IMG/VR virus record: IMGVR_UViG_3300035698_004643
Location: 1 to 21,843 of that record
DNA: 21,843 nucleotides
Direction: 5' to 3' (one strand)
Source: a virus
The translations under genes were made by a program, and so were the position numbers. Position 1 is the stretch's first letter, and each line of letters starts with the position of its first letter. This document shows positions 20,601 to 21,843 of this stretch, in pieces. The notes beneath the pieces were generated by a model, which was not told the DNA's origin, did not search any database, and worked only from the letters and a program-made list of their open reading frames with translations.

Positions 20601-21843
20601 CAGTAGCTTTTTCAGGAGTATCGCCTTCACCGTAATTAGTGTATCGCTCACCTACCACTACAAAAATGTCACCTGACCCATAATTTTCTTTTCTTACCGT
20701 TAAATTATCCGGTAATTCTGTTATTTTGTCTTTAGCCTCAACAACACCCTTCTCCCTAACCTCTCTCTCGTAATTGCTCTGTATCTCCTCAATGAACATT
20801 ACTTTTTTTCCCTCTACAGTTCTGTCTGTAATTCTTGCATGGAAGACTACGTTTTTTTCATCCCAATGAGGACCTTCACACCCACCCTCCTTTTTTGTTA
20901 TAAAATCTGTAGGTTCCGGTTTTTCTATTACAGACTTGTCGGTAGGTATAAACAAAATCTCTCTATAGTTCTCTCCACCGGGTTCTGTGTATTGGGAGAA
21001 TTTTGTTGCATCAGGGACACTTTCTCCTTGAAAAGTCATATCAGATCCTCTCTCAACAACCTCCAAACTCTTTTCTTCCGGAGTGAGAAATGTTATAAAC
21101 TCCCTTCCTTCCTGTTTAATTCTCTCTACTTCTTTTTTAGGAACAACAAACTGATCTCCGTCTTGAACAAGGTACTGATTGTTTGATAATTTATAAGGGG
21201 TAACTTCTTCGCCTGTAACGAGTTTATGTTTATCTCCGTGAACATCCTTAACAGTAACAGGTTTTGTGACTTCTACAATAGGTTCTCTGCCTGTTATTGT
21301 AACATCCTTTTTCACCAAAGATTTAGGGTAGTCATGTACCTGTCCTCCGCCCTTCGGCTGTGCTTTCTGGCGCACATCAGTTACTTCTTCAACATCTACA
21401 GGATCAAAAGAAGCTACCCGATCCCATGCACCTAAAGGCTTATCTTTTATTGCTGTATATTCAGTGCTGTTTTTTAGGTACTTCATTTCTTCTCTAATAT
21501 CGTTCATAAACTTTTCACGTAATTTTAACGGATCCTTCACTCTATCATAAACTTTTTCTTTTGCAATCTTTCCTTTATATAATTTCATGTAAGATTTTTT
21601 AAACATGTTTTCAGGTTTTTTAGGGTCTGTGTAGAAGTATGCTTTTTTAGTGTCTTCAGTTAAAGCATCCCTATTTGTCCATGCGTTTTTACCGAAAAAA
21701 GCTGGGTCTATTTTAGACATCCCCGGTGTTTCTGAATAGTGATATATGTCTATATAGTCCGATGATTCATCTAATAATTTCTCTGCAAAATCTGTGAACT
21801 TGTTATACCACTTTGAATGTAACTTAGGGTTTTTGTGTGAAGA
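17632..21843 (-). CDS. Giant polyvalent virion-type protein, 5' end beyond the window
   Basis: The frame is open to the right edge, 41 codons beyond the ATG at 21720, so that ATG is internal: the upstream codons complete the motif YHYSETPGMSKIDPAFFG typical of phage polyvalent proteins. Numbered from that ATG, a second domain at about 245-435 has GGENYREILF, HWDEKNVVFHARITDR, FIEEIQSNYE and ISWTTGEQQAARYSLSKQVD, a signature of large polyvalent protein-associated domains. QP-X-GGGQVH occurs twice (121-129, 600-608). Residues about 700-1230 are mainly helical. Two membrane-like segments lie at about 1236-1252 and 1256-1279, and the tail is very basic with repeated KGKSVR. Such proteins are often packaged in the head and injected with the DNA. 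That role, and any enzyme activity, is inference. Confidence 0.85.
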   Translation of the reverse strand, partial: SSHKNPKLHSKWYNKFTDFAEKLLDESSDYIDIYHYSETPGMSKIDPAFFGKNAWTNRDALTEDTKKAYFYTDPKKPENMFKKSYMKLYKGKIAKEKVYDRVKDPLKLREKFMNDIREEMKYLKNSTEYTAIKDKPLGAWDRVASFDPVDVEEVTDVRQKAQPKGGGQVHDYPKSLVKKDVTITGREPIVEVTKPVTVKDVHGDKHKLVTGEEVTPYKLSNNQYLVQDGDQFVVPKKEVERIKQEGREFITFLTPEEKSLEVVERGSDMTFQGESVPDATKFSQYTEPGGENYREILFIPTDKSVIEKPEPTDFITKKEGGCEGPHWDEKNVVFHARITDRTVEGKKVMFIEEIQSNYEREVREKGVVEAKDKITELPDNLTVRKENYGSGDIFVVVGERYTNYGEGDTPEKATAQALHNLNRKKGLPKLLENSKKWTEMVLKLLLDKAVKEGYEAISWTTGEQQAARYSLSKQVDEIQIGPSVEKGLYEVRGYKANLMHPVLSKDYVEEKDLAGLIGKDLAQKAIEQKAIDSDVRFTDQDLKIGVEWAKNLYDVQIPHILKKLTKGEISKIGIRTLKQKSIFLDDIAKEMFGKDYYSLDHSDRMAVIASQDKRKFSKSSFIENHQSLDITPEIKKQVIGQPIGGGQVHEEMIGFDESPKDPVMNKLKQTIGAIAAKKGFISKNNKFKPQFRKLVKDITGQKYIKNLSHENLQELKKAVENLPDARMKNGVKIPPSIPKTTAMVEEDYFKREFKEPLFPYFTSQDYYANKLGVSFLTHPLELAKQSFDLEYRALSEAIRQKIKEIMKEGKTSIAEKVKARTKNVAVKAVTDMRDLLDKYENPEDLPEKISDKKRELFTWFRNLNRTLLKGINEVRESLNIEKILYRKAYVKHVADMLAQDILQGKYPFPEGLKYWSKELVGKKIFNPSEMRRELSKELQTYFTKDLEYATNSMIWTGLKEIHLNQPLRSFSEQLNALSKDVPQYNNLSSENLNKIRERSVLPASTKRWLIKYVNEVIKGQQPDLDEAVNNAFTKSGLAGIFNKVLKPFGRTLGRKPITSAFAKAGGLVIRGVMGWIPKQLIRNKFQMVQDLALYTIKANLKGFLPSSVDPNLDELMKKSLFLKSYSGVEETPRDVKALLDKYWLGPFQWTAISNASQSMKVAYWDIKQLVTDPKYKKYGWSDPKRTYKEDKNVLYPSEKEKILKEMEFGAGVTQYSYIPLGMPQIFRYKTLTPITRLQSWWMNYFTKFTTEALHRAFTGKPTYDTKVEFPWSRRLGYLKYLLIGGAILTALGYKRSFLLGVLPTYLSPPVQLALGFYIYVTSDKEWQKKRALKQMQRSWTAFVPGSNAWRTFSDVWTGKRRVKHLFMYEDYSVNKPKKQKGKSVRNYNKSGKKSRKGKSVRRY

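Noticed and set aside
1-21843. Genome-wide use of TGA as Trp, suggested by the polymerase UGA.
   Set aside because: Several genes end in TGA that overlaps the next ATG as ATGA (2084-2087, 7848-7851, 16794-16797). The polyvalent frame of over 1,400 codons contains many Trp as TGG and no TGA.

Overview
This window reads as part of the genome of an AT-rich tailed double-stranded DNA bacteriophage (Caudoviricetes). The phage call rests on a terminase small and large subunit, a fused primase-helicase, a family A DNA polymerase without a 5' nuclease domain, a replisome-organiser-like protein, a Cas4-like nuclease, a VRR-NUC nuclease, GroES-like proteins and one very long polyvalent virion-type protein. 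Genes are tightly packed, often joined by TAATG or ATGA overlaps, and most have strong AGGAGG-type ribosome sites. Nothing here fixes the host.

Layout. (1) Positions 1-6120, minus strand: a packaging operon driven by a consensus sigma70-type promoter (6092-6120). It holds the terminase small subunit, a terminase large subunit split into separate ATPase and nuclease genes with a small gene between them, and then a run of small accessory genes including a secreted transglutaminase-like protein and two coiled-coil proteins. (2) Positions 6144-7158, plus strand: a divergent promoter and five small genes, three of them too short to stand out easily. (3) Positions 7168-17155, minus strand: a replication operon of about 10 kb. 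It starts with a promoter that nearly matches the plus-strand one and begins transcription at an odd tRNA-like gene. It then runs through small genes, a metallophosphoesterase, recombination and nuclease genes, a dATP/dGTP diphosphohydrolase-like gene, DNA polymerase, a HAD-family gene, the replisome organiser, primase-helicase, a VRR-NUC nuclease and two tandem GroES-like genes. It ends at a hairpin where it meets the plus-strand cassette. (4) Positions 17160-17413: a non-coding, AT-rich, polypyrimidine stretch with three 22-bp-spaced ACTGTACAGT palindromes, resembling an origin or operator array. (5) Positions 17414-21843, minus strand: a small membrane protein and a polyvalent protein of more than 1,400 residues that runs off the right edge.

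Three conserved genes are interrupted in three different ways. The DNA polymerase carries an in-frame UGA just after its exonuclease motif I, where related proteins often have tryptophan. The metallophosphoesterase needs a +1 frameshift at CCC-UAG, and its downstream frame has no usable start codon before most of its active site. The terminase large gene is physically split. The window also encodes a shortened tRNA-like RNA with an encoded CCA end and an enlarged anticodon loop whose centre reads UCA, which would pair with UGA. That link is suggestive and unproven. Ordinary mutation or sequencing error remains possible for the two recoding cases.
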